Below are positions 35,866 to 44,733 of a stretch of DNA of 64,000 nt, one piece after another (position 1 is the stretch's first letter; each line of letters opens with the position of its first letter). The position numbers and the translations under genes are program-made. The stretch is from Sphingomonas sp. PL-96. Lineage in GTDB: Bacteria > Pseudomonadota > Alphaproteobacteria > Sphingomonadales > Sphingomonadaceae. Location of the stretch: contig NZ_JAJFET010000005.1 in the NCBI RefSeq assembly GCF_020707215.1, positions 1-64,000 on the forward strand. The letters are read 5' to 3'. A model generated the notes under the pieces. It worked only from the letters and a program-made list of their open reading frames with translations. It was not told the DNA's origin and made no database searches.

Positions 35866-36396
35866 TTGGATCATCTGGTCATCATCTCGGGCTGCTCCGG
35901 CAGCGGGAAATCGACGTTGCTCCAAGAGATGGCGCATCGGGGGTATGCGGTGGTCGAGGAACCCGGGCGCCGCATCATCGCCGAGGAGCGAGAGGGCCAA
36001 GGGCGTGCCCTCCCGTGGGTGAACCTAGCAGCGTTCGCCGAGCGCGCGGTCGAGCTCTCGCTTGAGGATCGGGCACGTGCGAAAGACCTGCAGGGACCTG
36101 TATTCTTCGATCGCGGTCTCATCGACGCTGCCGCTGCGCTGGAGTTCGCAACGGGCAGGCCCATGTTGCAGAAGTTCGCCGCCGAGCGGTTCAACGCCCT
36201 TGTCTTCATGACGCCGCCATGGCCTGAAATCTACGTCATGGATGCCGATCGCCGTCATGGTCTCGAAGAAGCCACGAAGGAGTATGACCGCCTCCTGGCC
36301 GCATATTCCGCGCTCGATTACAACGTCCAACTGCTCCCCCAGGCGCCCGTCGCCGAACGCGCGGACCTGATCGCCGGGGCGCTCGGACTGACCTGA
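35866..36396 (+). CDS. P-loop ATPase/kinase-like protein (AAA family)
   Basis: 176-aa protein starting at TTG 35866, 4 nt after a strong AAGGAGG. Walker A is LVIISGCSGSGKSTLLQEMAHRG (residues ~4-20), followed by YAVVEEPGRRIIAEE, GPVFFDRGLIDAAAALEF (a Walker B-like D) and NALVFMTPPWPEIYVMDADR with an RR lid region, the pattern of small AAA_28-type nucleotide kinases. No substrate can be assigned. It stands alone between ardC-DUF2958 and the DUF736 gene; such genes are frequent ICE passengers. Confidence 0.85.
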   Translation: MDHLVIISGCSGSGKSTLLQEMAHRGYAVVEEPGRRIIAEEREGQGRALPWVNLAAFAERAVELSLEDRARAKDLQGPVFFDRGLIDAAAALEFATGRPMLQKFAAERFNALVFMTPPWPEIYVMDADRRHGLEEATKEYDRLLAAYSALDYNVQLLPQAPVAERADLIAGALGLT

Positions 36397-36815
36397 CAGC
36401 ATCGCGGATGCACGGTCTCGCAGTCGCCGACAACACGAGGCTGTGGGTTCGACCTTCGTTGCGGTAGATCGCACATCCACGCTGGCGCCGCTTTCCGCAT
36501 CTGCGTGACGATGACCCCGTAGCGCCGCTTGAATTCGCCCCGGCCGCCTCTCTTTTCCGGCGGGTCTGGCGCGATCGCGGACTGTCCGCGCAACGGCTTC
36601 GCCGAGTTTCTTCCCCGCCCTGACGGGCTTCCTCGCGGAGCAAGAAACTCGGCTCCAGCCGCCCTCCGCTTCCGCTTCGGCCCTACGCCCACCCCATCGC
36701 GATTGTGCGCGATGGGGGGCCCCGCGGGCTGGGTGCGCGTCGTCGCGCCCGCGCCTGATCGACCGCCATCGAGGCCGCACGGGGCGGCTTTCGAGCAGGC
36801 ACAAGGAGACTTCCC
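36397..36815. other. 419-nt region upstream of the DUF736 gene
   Basis: No supported gene. It holds a 10-bp perfect hairpin, CCCCATCGCG (36692-36701)/CGCGATGGGG (36708-36717) with the loop ATTGTG, about 100 nt before the DUF736 start, and a good ribosome site (AAGGAG) at 36801-36806. The hairpin may be regulatory; it has no U-tract on either side. Confidence 0.45.
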
Positions 36816-37115
36816 ATGGCACAGATCGGCAGCTTCACCCGCAACGAGGACGGCGTCTACAATGGCGAGATCCGCACCCTCACGCTTCGCGTCAAGGCGA
36901 GCATCCGGCCCGTCGAACGCGAGCACGACAAGGCTCCGGACCACCGGGTCAGCGCCGGCGGCGTCGAGTTCGGCGCGGGCTGGACCAAGGCCGCACGCGA
37001 CAGTGGCGCGGAATACCTGAGCCTCAAGCTCGACGATCCGTCCTTCCCGGCGCCGATCTACGCAACCCTGATCCGGGGCGACAGCGGCGAGCACAAGCTC
37101 ATCTGGTCACGCTGA
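36816..37115 (+). CDS. DUF736 domain protein
   Basis: 99-aa protein, MAQIGSFTRNEDGVYNGEIRTLTLRVKASIRPVE, matching DUF736 from first to last residue (GVEFGAGWTK, EYLSLKLDDPSFPAPIYATLI). The family is small, abundant and conserved in alphaproteobacterial conjugative elements next to transfer genes, but has no demonstrated function; a ssDNA-binding or mating role is often guessed. Start chosen from the AAGGAG 9 nt upstream. Confidence 0.93.
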   Translation: MAQIGSFTRNEDGVYNGEIRTLTLRVKASIRPVEREHDKAPDHRVSAGGVEFGAGWTKAARDSGAEYLSLKLDDPSFPAPIYATLIRGDSGEHKLIWSR

Positions 37116-37268
37116 ACCGGAGGCCCCGCGCCCGAGCGGCACGGGGCCTCCCTCCTGCGGGTGTCGAAAATTGCATCGCTGTTTCCGACACTGATCGAGC
37201 GGTGTCCCGCACGGCATCCCCGGTGTCTCGATCGCGAGGTTGCGATCGCAACAAGGACACCGGCAGCC

Positions 37269-37499
37269 ATGGACAGCGACGACGATATTGCCCGGGCCAA
37301 CCGCGCCAAGCGCGGCTCGCCCTTTCTCAACACCGACCAAGCCGCAGCCTATCTCAAGATGTCGAGCCGGCTGCTGAAGCGCCTGCGCCGCGACGGCAAG
37401 GGCCCGGTCTTTCGCCGCCACAGCCGCTACATCCAGTACCACATCGACGACCTCGACGCCTGGTCCGACGAGCACAGCGCGCGGGAACTCGGGCGATGA
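37269..37499 (+). CDS. helix-turn-helix (excisionase/MerR-type) protein
   Basis: 76-aa DNA-binding protein: PFLNTDQAAAYLKMSSRLLKRLRRDGKGPVFRRHSRYIQYHIDDLDAWSDEH is the helix_turn_helix-17/excisionase pattern (start Leu-Asn-Thr-x-x-Ala-Ala, wing with RYI.Y). It overlaps traF by 4 nt and thus is in one operon with traF and the transglycosylase. It may be an operon regulator or a recombination directionality factor; the far-off integrase makes the former more likely. Confidence 0.88.
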   Translation: MDSDDDIARANRAKRGSPFLNTDQAAAYLKMSSRLLKRLRRDGKGPVFRRHSRYIQYHIDDLDAWSDEHSARELGR

Positions 37500-38101
37500 C
37501 CGCGCGCCGCACGCGCACGAATGACGCGCCGCTGCTCGAGTGGGGTGACGCGCTCCGGGCGAAAAAGGCGAGGCGCAGGCGGATTGGCCGGCGCGTGGCA
37601 GCAGCCGGCGCCGGCTTGGCGCTCGTGCTGCTGTCCGCAGTACGGCCGCCCGCACCTCGGCTCGTCTGGAACGCAAGCGCCAGCGCCCCAACGGGGCTCT
37701 ATACGGTCACGCCGGGTGCATGGGTCGAACCGGGCGAGATGGTCATCGCCCGGGTGCCGCTTCGTTACCGCGCGCTCGCAGCTGCGCGCCGGTACCTGCC
37801 GATGAACGTGCCCCTGGTGAAGCGCGTGGCGGCCCATGCCGGCGATCAGGTCTGCGCTTCGGGGCAGGAAATCTTCGTCAACGGGCGTCGGGTTGCCAAG
37901 CGCCGAGTGACCGACGGCAGGGGCCGGCGGACGCCGACGTGGAACGGCTGCATCGTGCTGCGCGGAAGCCAGATCTTCCTTCTCATGGACCATCCGGAGT
38001 CGTTCGACGGCCGCTATTTCGGGCCGACGGAGGCTGCCGATGTGGTCGGCAAGGCACGCTTGCTATGGGCGAAGCCGGCCCGAGGCTCCGACAATGAGTA
38101 A
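37496..38101 (+). CDS. traF: TraF-type S26 signal peptidase
   Basis: Membrane-bound serine protease of the TraF/LepB family that matures the TrbC pilin. 201 aa from ATG 37496 with one N-terminal transmembrane helix (~33-49, VAAAGAGLALVLLSAV). Catalytic Ser63 is in NASASAPTGLYTV and Lys109 in VPLVKRVAAHAGDQVC, and the C-terminal box QIFLLMDHPESFDGRYFGP is typical of the family. It overlaps both neighbours. The longer upstream frame to 37202 is rejected because it covers the HTH gene. Confidence 0.93.
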   Translation: MTARRTRTNDAPLLEWGDALRAKKARRRRIGRRVAAAGAGLALVLLSAVRPPAPRLVWNASASAPTGLYTVTPGAWVEPGEMVIARVPLRYRALAAARRYLPMNVPLVKRVAAHAGDQVCASGQEIFVNGRRVAKRRVTDGRGRRTPTWNGCIVLRGSQIFLLMDHPESFDGRYFGPTEAADVVGKARLLWAKPARGSDNE

Positions 38102-38729
38102 GCATCATCGGAAGGCCGGCGGCGGGGCGCTGCGAGCGATACTCGCGGCAGCCTGCCTCGCCGCCGCGGCCCCCGCCCATGCGCAAGCCGTGGCCGACTG
38201 GCGGTCCTATACCGTCGAGGCATCGGCCCGGTTCGGAGTGCCGGTCGAGTGGATCGAGGCGGTGATGCAGGCCGAGAGCGTTGGCCGCACGCGCATCGGC
38301 GGACGACCGATCCGGTCGTCGGCTGGCGCAATGGGCCTCATGCAGCTGATGCCGACGACCTGGGCGGAGATGCGCGCGCGGCTCGGCCTCGGGCAAGATC
38401 CCGACGATCCCCGGGATAATATCCTTGCAGGCACCTTCTACCTCCGGCTGATGTACGAGCAGTTCGGATATCCCGGCCTGTTCGCCGCCTATAATGCCGG
38501 CCCTGCTCGCTATGCCGAGCACCTTGCCGGGCGGCGCGCGCTCCCGGCCGAGACCGTAGGCTACCTGACCAAGGTGGCGCCGGCGCGAGTTCCGGTGGCA
38601 TCCGTCGCTGCCGCATCGCCTCCACTTTCGATCTTCGCGGTGCGCTTGGAATTTCCGTCAGCAGGCTCCGAGGAGCGTCGATCTGCGCCATCATCGTCGC
38701 TGTTCGTCGCGCTGTCGCAACAGGATTGA
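38094..38729 (+). CDS. lytic transglycosylase (VirB1-like)
   Basis: Periplasmic muramidase that opens peptidoglycan for channel assembly. 211 aa from ATG 38094: signal peptide ending AHAQA, then the SLT domain with catalytic Glu in VEWIEAVMQAESVGRTR, the SAGAMGLMQLMPTTWAEMR motif and FAAYNAGPARY. The C-terminal ~40 residues are an unstructured Ser/Ala-rich tail. It overlaps traF by 8 nt, so traF and this gene are coupled. Confidence 0.92.
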   Translation: MSKHHRKAGGGALRAILAAACLAAAAPAHAQAVADWRSYTVEASARFGVPVEWIEAVMQAESVGRTRIGGRPIRSSAGAMGLMQLMPTTWAEMRARLGLGQDPDDPRDNILAGTFYLRLMYEQFGYPGLFAAYNAGPARYAEHLAGRRALPAETVGYLTKVAPARVPVASVAAASPPLSIFAVRLEFPSAGSEERRSAPSSSLFVALSQQD

Positions 38730-38824
38730 GGCCGGTGTCGCGCGCAATCGAGAGGGAGGAAGCTCGTCTCGATAGACCAAGCATGACGGGTGGCGGAGCG
38801 GCTATCAAGGCCCGCGGGTACCCC

Positions 38825-38845
38825 CCGATTTGCTGCGCAAATCGG
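38825..38845. repeat. 9-bp inverted repeat CCGATTTGC/GCAAATCGG
   Basis: Perfect stem at 38825-38833 and 38837-38845 with a TGC loop, ~100 nt after the transglycosylase stop and before the next small gene, in a strongly biased CCCCCC...CCCCCC context. It could be a factor-independent terminator lacking a U-tract or an element-specific structured site; nothing more can be said. Confidence 0.45.
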
Positions 38846-38962
38846 TTCCCCCCGCGTCCGCTTCGCAGCGCTTTGCTTCGCTCCGCGGCCCTGACAGCCG
38901 CTCCGCCACCCGCCCCTCGGACGCCGTTCTCGATGGTGAGAACGCTAGCGTGGGAGGTCATC

Positions 38963-39319
38963 ATGGGCATGTATCAGAGGATCGGAACGGCGTCGGGTCG
39001 CGTGATGGATGCGCTGGTCGCGGGGCTGGAACTGGAGTTCGAACGCGGTGCCGGGAGGGCGCTGACACGTCGGTTTCTTGAGGCTGAGGAAGCGGAATTT
39101 CGCTGGGAAGCACGGGTCGAGGAGCGCTGGCTCGGCGCCTACGAAAGCTCCGACGAGGATTTCGAACTCGATCGGGTAGCTTGTCTGGGGCAGCTCGACG
39201 GCAAGTGGTTCTGCGCCACCATGCTCGTGGATGGCGATGGTCAGGCCCACGGGATGATGGGGTGCTGTACTTTCAGGTCGCTGGTTCGGGCGCGGGATGC
39301 ATTGCTCCATGCGCACTGA
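38963..39319 (+). CDS. conserved ICE hypothetical protein
   Basis: 118-aa acidic protein (MGMYQRIGTASGRVMDALVAGLELEFERGAGRALTRRFLEAEEAEFRWEARVEERWLGAYESSDEDFELDRVACLGQLDGKWFCATMLVDGDGQAHGMMGC). No family recognised. The start is set by GGAGGT 7 nt before ATG 38963; the frame upstream lacks a ribosome site. It lies just before the candidate oriT and relaxase, on their strand, so an auxiliary transfer role is possible. Confidence 0.7.
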   Translation: MGMYQRIGTASGRVMDALVAGLELEFERGAGRALTRRFLEAEEAEFRWEARVEERWLGAYESSDEDFELDRVACLGQLDGKWFCATMLVDGDGQAHGMMGCCTFRSLVRARDALLHAH

Positions 39320-39399
39320 TCAGGAGCGCATTCACAGGGAGAGGCGGCGTCGGAAGGCGCTCGTCTCTCCTCCATTTTCAGGCCGGGAGGATGAGGAGG

Positions 39400-39561
39400 A
39401 AGGGAAACAAGATAAAGGCAGTGTCTCGCGACACTGCTTAAGTGATTGTCTGCACATCCCTTTTTCGCGAGACGGCGACTGCGTCGCGCGAGATGGTCAC
39501 GCAAGAATGGGCGGAAATCCGCCATTAAAGCCCCGAAATCGCGAGACTCGGGCGTGCTGCC
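39400..39561. other. candidate origin of transfer (oriT)
   Basis: Non-coding, comparatively AT-rich 160 nt immediately upstream of the relaxase gene. It contains a perfect 8-bp inverted repeat GCAGTGTC (39418-39425)/GACACTGC (39430-39437), a second imperfect palindrome AATGGGCGGAAATCCGCCATT (39506-39526) and four copies of a TCGCGA(G/-)AC-like string. Inverted repeats next to a VirD2-type relaxase gene are the standard setting of oriT. The nic site is not identified. Confidence 0.5.
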
Positions 39562-41526
39562 ATGCCTGACGACGACTTCACGCCCAAGCTCGGCCGCAAG
39601 CGTCCAAAGGACGGCAAGAAGGTCGTCAAATTTGGCGGGCGCATCCTCGCCGCCGCCCGGCTCGCAGGCACCAAGACCGGCGTCCGCGCCCGACGCTTCG
39701 ACGGCAGCCGCATCGGGCGCGGCGCGAGCATGGGACGGTTGCTATCTAGCCGCGATCGGTCGGCCGGGTTCCGCGGTCGCCGGGCGGTGGTGAAGGCAAG
39801 CCTCATCCGGCTACGGGGGAAGGCCGGCCAGGTTGCCCGCGCACATATGCGCTACATCCAGCGTGACGGCGTGACGCGCGAGGGCTTGCCGGGCGAACTC
39901 TACGGCCCGGACACCGACCGCGCCGACGGCGACGACTTCCTCAAGCGCACCGCTGGCGACCGACATCAGTTCCGCTTCATCGTGTCGGCCGAGGACGGTG
40001 CCGAATATCCTGATCTCAAGCCCTATGTCCGCCGCCTCATGACACAGGTCGAGCAGGATCTCGGCACCAAGCTCGATTGGGTCGCCGTCGATCATTTCAA
40101 CACCGAGCGACCGCACACCCATATCGTGCTGCGCGGTGTCGATGATCGCGGCGACAATCTCATCATCGCGCGCGAGTATATCTCGCACGGCCTGCGCGAG
40201 CGCGCGTCCGAGCTGGTGACCCTCGACCTGGGGCCGCGCACCGACCAGGAAATCGATGCTCGGCTGCGCCACGATGTCGACCAGGAGCGGTTGACCGCGA
40301 TCGACCGGCGTTTGCTGCGGCGCATGGACGAGGCGCGCGAGGTGACGGCTGCCGATAACGATCCGTTCCAGCAGTCGATTGCCGCCGGTCGTCTGCGCAA
40401 GTTGAAGGGCATGGAGTTGGCCAGCGATCTTGGCGGTGGCCGCTACCGACTTGCCGACGGACTGGAGGATACGCTGCGCCGGATGGGTGAGCGCGGCGAC
40501 ATCATCCGGCTCATGCAGCGTGAACTGACAGCGCGCCGGCTCGACCGCGCCGGGGTCGATCAGATCGTCACGACCGAGATGCGCGAACCCCTTGTCGGGC
40601 GGCTGGTCCAGCGCGGCTTCTCCGACGAGCATCGCGACCACCACTACCTGATCGTCGATGGCACCGATGGGCGGGTCCACTATGTCGATATCGGGCGTGG
40701 CGACGCGACGCCATCTGTGCCTGAGGGCGTCACGATCCGGCTGGAGCCTTCCACGGTCAGCGTGACCACCGCCGATCGGACGATCGACGCGGTCGCTCGC
40801 GCCAACGAGGGCCGTTACTCGGTCGATCTCCACCTCCGCCATGATCCCAATGCGAGCGAAGCTTACGCTGCGAGTCATGTCCGCCGGCTCGAGGCGATGC
40901 GGCGCGCGCGCGCCGGTCCCGAGCGCCTTGCCGATGGCAGTTGGTCGATCCCCGATGACCACCTCGCTCGCGCCGAAGCCTTCGCCCAACGCCAGCAGCG
41001 CGACCGCCCCGTCGCGCTGTCGGTCCTGTCGTCGCGCGAGGTCGGTGACTTGGCGACGGTCGAGGCACCGAGCTGGCTTGATCGCGAGCTGGCGAATGGC
41101 GCGACCAACCCGGTGCGCGACGCAGGCTTTGGCCGCGAGGTGCGTGCGGCGCTGATGGCGCGTCGGCAGTGGCTGATCGAGCAGCGGCTGGCGGCGGGCG
41201 AAGGGCGGGAATTCCGGTTGGCGCGGGGCGCGATCGACGAGCTGGGTCGACGAGAAATGCGCGAGGCCGGTGAGCGGCTTTCACGCGATCTCGGCAAGCC
41301 GTTCGAGCCGACCCGGACCGGTGATCGTATCGAGGGCGTGATCGCCCGGCGCGTCGACCTCGAAAGCGGTCCCCATGCGCTGGTCGAGCGGTCGCGCGAT
41401 TTCACGCTCGTTCCGTGGCGCGATGTGCTGGAGCACAATCTGGGCAGAACGGCATCGGGGATAATGCGCGCGGACAGAATCAGCTGGCAATTTCGTCGTA
41501 GCCGGTCCGGTCCTTCGATCAGCTAG
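39562..41526 (+). CDS. relaxase/mobilisation nuclease with DUF3363 (VirD2-like)
   Basis: Nicks oriT and pilots the transferred strand. 654 aa. The N-terminal relaxase domain shows the active-site Tyr region HMRYIQRDGVTREG (residues ~94-107), the motif KLDWVAVDHFNTERPHTHIVLRGVDDRG with the metal-binding HTH triad, and YISHGLRERASELVTLDLG. The C-terminal two thirds are the DUF3363 domain that accompanies this relaxase clade, ending GIMRADRISWQFRRSRSGPSIS. Full length. It is separated from its coupling protein gene (15605-17641) by the lasso cargo. Confidence 0.92.
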   Translation: MPDDDFTPKLGRKRPKDGKKVVKFGGRILAAARLAGTKTGVRARRFDGSRIGRGASMGRLLSSRDRSAGFRGRRAVVKASLIRLRGKAGQVARAHMRYIQRDGVTREGLPGELYGPDTDRADGDDFLKRTAGDRHQFRFIVSAEDGAEYPDLKPYVRRLMTQVEQDLGTKLDWVAVDHFNTERPHTHIVLRGVDDRGDNLIIAREYISHGLRERASELVTLDLGPRTDQEIDARLRHDVDQERLTAIDRRLLRRMDEAREVTAADNDPFQQSIAAGRLRKLKGMELASDLGGGRYRLADGLEDTLRRMGERGDIIRLMQRELTARRLDRAGVDQIVTTEMREPLVGRLVQRGFSDEHRDHHYLIVDGTDGRVHYVDIGRGDATPSVPEGVTIRLEPSTVSVTTADRTIDAVARANEGRYSVDLHLRHDPNASEAYAASHVRRLEAMRRARAGPERLADGSWSIPDDHLARAEAFAQRQQRDRPVALSVLSSREVGDLATVEAPSWLDRELANGATNPVRDAGFGREVRAALMARRQWLIEQRLAAGEGREFRLARGAIDELGRREMREAGERLSRDLGKPFEPTRTGDRIEGVIARRVDLESGPHALVERSRDFTLVPWRDVLEHNLGRTASGIMRADRISWQFRRSRSGPSIS

Positions 41527-41592
41527 AGAAAAGCCGGACTGAGGCGTTCTCGCGCAAGCGATCGAACTGCTGTGGCCGCTTCCGACGGCAAT

Positions 41593-42801
41593 TCAGTACA
41601 GGAGTTTCAGCTCGCTTCGAAACAGTTTCCCGACGTGCATTACCACCTCGTCCGTATCGCCCTCAAACTTCGTCGGAGCGAGAATACCGGGGTCTTCCTT
41701 TCGCTCGATAATACGCTCCTCCATCAGCGTGATGGCGTCGTCAGATACAAGTTCCGGGCTAATCCCTTGTCGAAGCTCCACACGACGGACGAGCTTGTCA
41801 TTGACCAAGAGCGGCGCCGGCAATTCGATGATAGTGCGTCGTCCAACAAGAGGTCCGCGATCGCTTGTGAGATCCTCGGCGCGGGGCCGTCCCGCCATTT
41901 CCTCGCGCGCCTCCCGAAATCGTTCAGCCCGCTCTTCGACCGGCGCGAATACGTATCTCTCGCCTTCGATCCCGCGCGGACGGCCTTCAGGAAAGGCTGC
42001 GAGATTAGCGGTCAGTGGAAACCCGGAGGCGCGGAGCATCTGTGCAAGTGTGCCACGAGCAATGGGGTCAAATGCCATCGGCGCATTGTCGTCGCCTACT
42101 TCCAACAGGGGCGGCTCCTCCGGATCGATGATTTTCAGTGAAGAACGTGCATTGGGATCACTCGAAATGAAGGTACCGCAAGCGAGCCTTTCTCCAGCCA
42201 CATGGGCTGGAAATGTCACCGTTCGCTTCTGTGCTCTGCCGCCGCGAAGCCCTTTGTTGATCGGCAGACCAAGCTGATCGTCGCGGTAGGCAGTAGAAGT
42301 CTGTGTGCCTTTGCATTCTACGACGTGAAACTTTCCGTTTCGACTGACGCAGATGAAATCGGGTGCCTTGCCCGGACCTCGTTTGGCGGCCTTCCCCGTG
42401 TATGTCCCGCCATAGGTCGCCAGATAGCGTTCAATGAAGTAGCGGCCGTCGCAGATGCCGATCAGGTTCATGCGCCTGCTGATCCAGTGAATCGGCAAGC
42501 CCATCCCGATGTCGTCGCTGAGTATCGTTTTCTGGTGGGCATCGAGCTCCGCAAACTCTGGGGTCAGGGTTAGCTGATCCTCGTTGCGCCAAGCAAAGAT
42601 GTAGCGTGCATACGCCCAGAATTCTGCGAGCGAAGCGCCCGATGCCAGCACCGGTGTAGTCAGGCGTCCGATCAGGAGCAGAACCTCGGCCATGTCGCTT
42701 TCATAGGTCCGAGGATGAACTGGGAAACGTGGTGGGAGCTTCTTGCCGGGCCAAGTCGCCGCTACCGTGCTGACGGTGAACTTCTTTGGAAGTAGCGCCA
42801 T
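41593..42801 (-). CDS. PD-(D/E)xK nuclease-like protein of the defence island
   Basis: 402-aa protein (ATG 42801 with GAGAGG 10 nt upstream; a TTG at 42867 is possible). The central part contains a likely PD-(D/E)xK core: PDFICVSRNGKFHVVECKG, with Asp148, Glu162 and Lys164, followed by helical and mixed regions without family match. It closes the minus-strand series of the MORC-type island, 102 nt after the HNH gene. Probably an endonuclease subunit or an extra restriction factor; I do not recognise the full-length family. Confidence 0.7.
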   Translation of the reverse strand: MALLPKKFTVSTVAATWPGKKLPPRFPVHPRTYESDMAEVLLLIGRLTTPVLASGASLAEFWAYARYIFAWRNEDQLTLTPEFAELDAHQKTILSDDIGMGLPIHWISRRMNLIGICDGRYFIERYLATYGGTYTGKAAKRGPGKAPDFICVSRNGKFHVVECKGTQTSTAYRDDQLGLPINKGLRGGRAQKRTVTFPAHVAGERLACGTFISSDPNARSSLKIIDPEEPPLLEVGDDNAPMAFDPIARGTLAQMLRASGFPLTANLAAFPEGRPRGIEGERYVFAPVEERAERFREAREEMAGRPRAEDLTSDRGPLVGRRTIIELPAPLLVNDKLVRRVELRQGISPELVSDDAITLMEERIIERKEDPGILAPTKFEGDTDEVVMHVGKLFRSELKLLY

Positions 42802-42902
42802 AGCTTTCAGCCCTCTCGACCGCCTTCTGAAGTCACGAAGTGTGTAGCCTGTCGGTAGGGCTGCCAAGACTCGGCGCGCGCGGACAAACTTTGAGAAGGA
42901 TG

Positions 42903-43904
42903 CTAGTCAGTGCTGCCCCCTGAAATCAGCTGGTGCTGATAAAAAGCCCACCGCTCTCCGAGCGCCTGCGGATGAGGGCCTGTAGTCCCATTGAGCAACA
43001 GCGTTGCTCCATCGAACTGTTCGTATCCAGCAATTCTGGCCTGAGGGTTGATAGCTACCTTCATCGATCCCGGATCGACACCCAGCAGACCAAGATCGAA
43101 AAGGGTGTGCAGATCACTGCGCAGAAGCAGGCCATTGCCCTCACTGTTGTCATTTGACAGCGCGTACGGGCTGACGTGTGCAGCCTCGACGAGGCCCGGA
43201 AATGCACAGCCGCTGACCTGACAGCGCGCGCCATAGCGATCCATCAGGCGCCTGCGAAATCGGGCCTGACCGCGACGAAGCGCAATTTCCCTGAGAACGC
43301 GACGCCGCTCCTCGATGATCGAGTTGGCACTTCCACTGCCCTCTGTACCAGTTTCCTCGGGGGCGAGGCGGCGTACGTGATTTCGGACAATCGACGCGAC
43401 ATCCGGGCGAGACAGCAGGATCGGTTCCAGACGCGCGAGATCGATCTCCTTGATCGACATCTGATCATTGGGGCGAATGACGGCATCGTTAAGGACCTCG
43501 AGGGTCACTTCGGAAGGACATGCCTTGAAGGTCTTTCCGTAGTGGGCCTCGAAGGTGGCGACCTGAACCGTCTCCTCGGCCGCCCGGTCGAAGAAGTGCG
43601 CATTTGTGCAGCGCCATCGAGGAGACTGTGTCGTGCGCGCCTTGATATTGACGGTGCCGCATTCCGGGCAACGCTGGCGGACCTTCGCCCCCTGGCCTTC
43701 GACGATAGCTTCGATCGTTCCGATACCGAGCACAGAAGTGCTAGATCGGATGACTGCCACATCGCCATCGCGCACGTTTCGATGATTGGCGACGTCGCTG
43801 TCGTACCGGTAGATGGCAGAGGGATCGTCTTCGTATCCCGTGTTTCCGCCGTATTGCCTGACACCTTCGACGGCGAGTAGCGACCATGCTTTCGACGACG
43901 TCAT
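42903..43904 (-). CDS. HNH endonuclease with N-terminal zinc-knuckle region
   Basis: 333-aa protein. The C-terminal HNH_2-type nuclease is visible as CQVSGCAFPGLVEAAHVSPYALSNDNSEGNGLLLRSDLHTLFDLGLLGVD. The N-terminal ~120 residues (AWSLLAVEGVRQYGGNTGYEDDPSAIYRYDS...GIGTIEAIVE) contain a zinc-binding-like CPECGTVNIKART...WRC motif, suggesting a DNA- or modified-base-reading module in front of the nuclease. It lies 28 nt after the DUF6339-like gene on the same strand, so it is probably transcribed with the MORC-type system. Confidence 0.85.
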   Translation of the reverse strand: MTSSKAWSLLAVEGVRQYGGNTGYEDDPSAIYRYDSDVANHRNVRDGDVAVIRSSTSVLGIGTIEAIVEGQGAKVRQRCPECGTVNIKARTTQSPRWRCTNAHFFDRAAEETVQVATFEAHYGKTFKACPSEVTLEVLNDAVIRPNDQMSIKEIDLARLEPILLSRPDVASIVRNHVRRLAPEETGTEGSGSANSIIEERRRVLREIALRRGQARFRRRLMDRYGARCQVSGCAFPGLVEAAHVSPYALSNDNSEGNGLLLRSDLHTLFDLGLLGVDPGSMKVAINPQARIAGYEQFDGATLLLNGTTGPHPQALGERWAFYQHQLISGGSTD

Positions 43905-43932
43905 GCAGAACGCTCCTGATCATGACCATCGT

Positions 43933-44733
43933 TCATTTGCCGCGACCCAGCAGACGATCCGTCCACGATCGGCGCTCGGGTTCGATAGCCGAGGGCGTCT
44001 GTGCGAAGAAGGCCTCGACCGCCTCCTCAAGATCACGATCATCAAGTTCGGCGAGAAGCTGTACCTGATTGCGAAGTCGCAGGCGGATCACCGCCTCGCG
44101 CATGGCGTCTTCCATTGCCGAACGCCCGATATGTCGCGATGCCCGCAGCCAGCCCTCGGCCAGTGCCTGTGACAGTCTCGCGTCACTGCCGATCGACGGG
44201 CGCTCGGTGATCTGGACGAGTGCATCCTCGGTGAGCGCATCAAGCAGCTCCCAGCGATCTTCTGCCGCAGCACCCCGGTCCAGGATCCGGCCTCGCATCC
44301 ACAGACGCTGGAATGTGTTCCGCACGCCGCCGTGATAGCGTTCTGCGGGCCGATCGGCGAACCGCCAGGCCACAAGATCGGGGAGAAGCACGCAGGCCAG
44401 AAATGCCCAGACATCGTCGCGCAGAGCTTCGCCGCCGTCGAGCTCGTCCCGCTGAGCGAGAAAGGCGGAGACTCGCTCATCGAACCGGGCCCGATCGGCC
44501 GCACTCCCCCGGTCCGGAAACCCGCAGCCGACAGCGATCTCCACCAGTCCGGAGCGAAGACCGACGAGAATATCATGCCTGATCGGACTGCCGCCGCTAG
44601 CAGCATAGCGGGTCTCGACAGGGAAGCTGTCGGCATCGAGGATCGGTTCCGGGCGTGCCGTATCGTCGGCGCGCACGGTCAGAAGCGCGTCGACAGCGAG
44701 ACGATCGAGCCTTGGGAATAGCTGCACGATCAT
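43933..44733 (-). CDS. DUF6339-like protein of the MORC-type island
   Basis: 266-aa protein, MIVQLFPRLDRLAVDALLTVRAD, with the segment LRDDVWAFLACVLLPDLVAWRFADRPAERYHGGVRNTFQRLWMRGRIL that I associate with DUF6339; the assignment is from memory and tentative. No catalytic motif. Its start overlaps the stop of the upstream frameshifted gene by 4 nt, which places it firmly in the same operon as the GHKL ATPase. Presumably a structural or accessory subunit. Confidence 0.65.
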   Translation of the reverse strand: MIVQLFPRLDRLAVDALLTVRADDTARPEPILDADSFPVETRYAASGGSPIRHDILVGLRSGLVEIAVGCGFPDRGSAADRARFDERVSAFLAQRDELDGGEALRDDVWAFLACVLLPDLVAWRFADRPAERYHGGVRNTFQRLWMRGRILDRGAAAEDRWELLDALTEDALVQITERPSIGSDARLSQALAEGWLRASRHIGRSAMEDAMREAVIRLRLRNQVQLLAELDDRDLEEAVEAFFAQTPSAIEPERRSWTDRLLGRGK

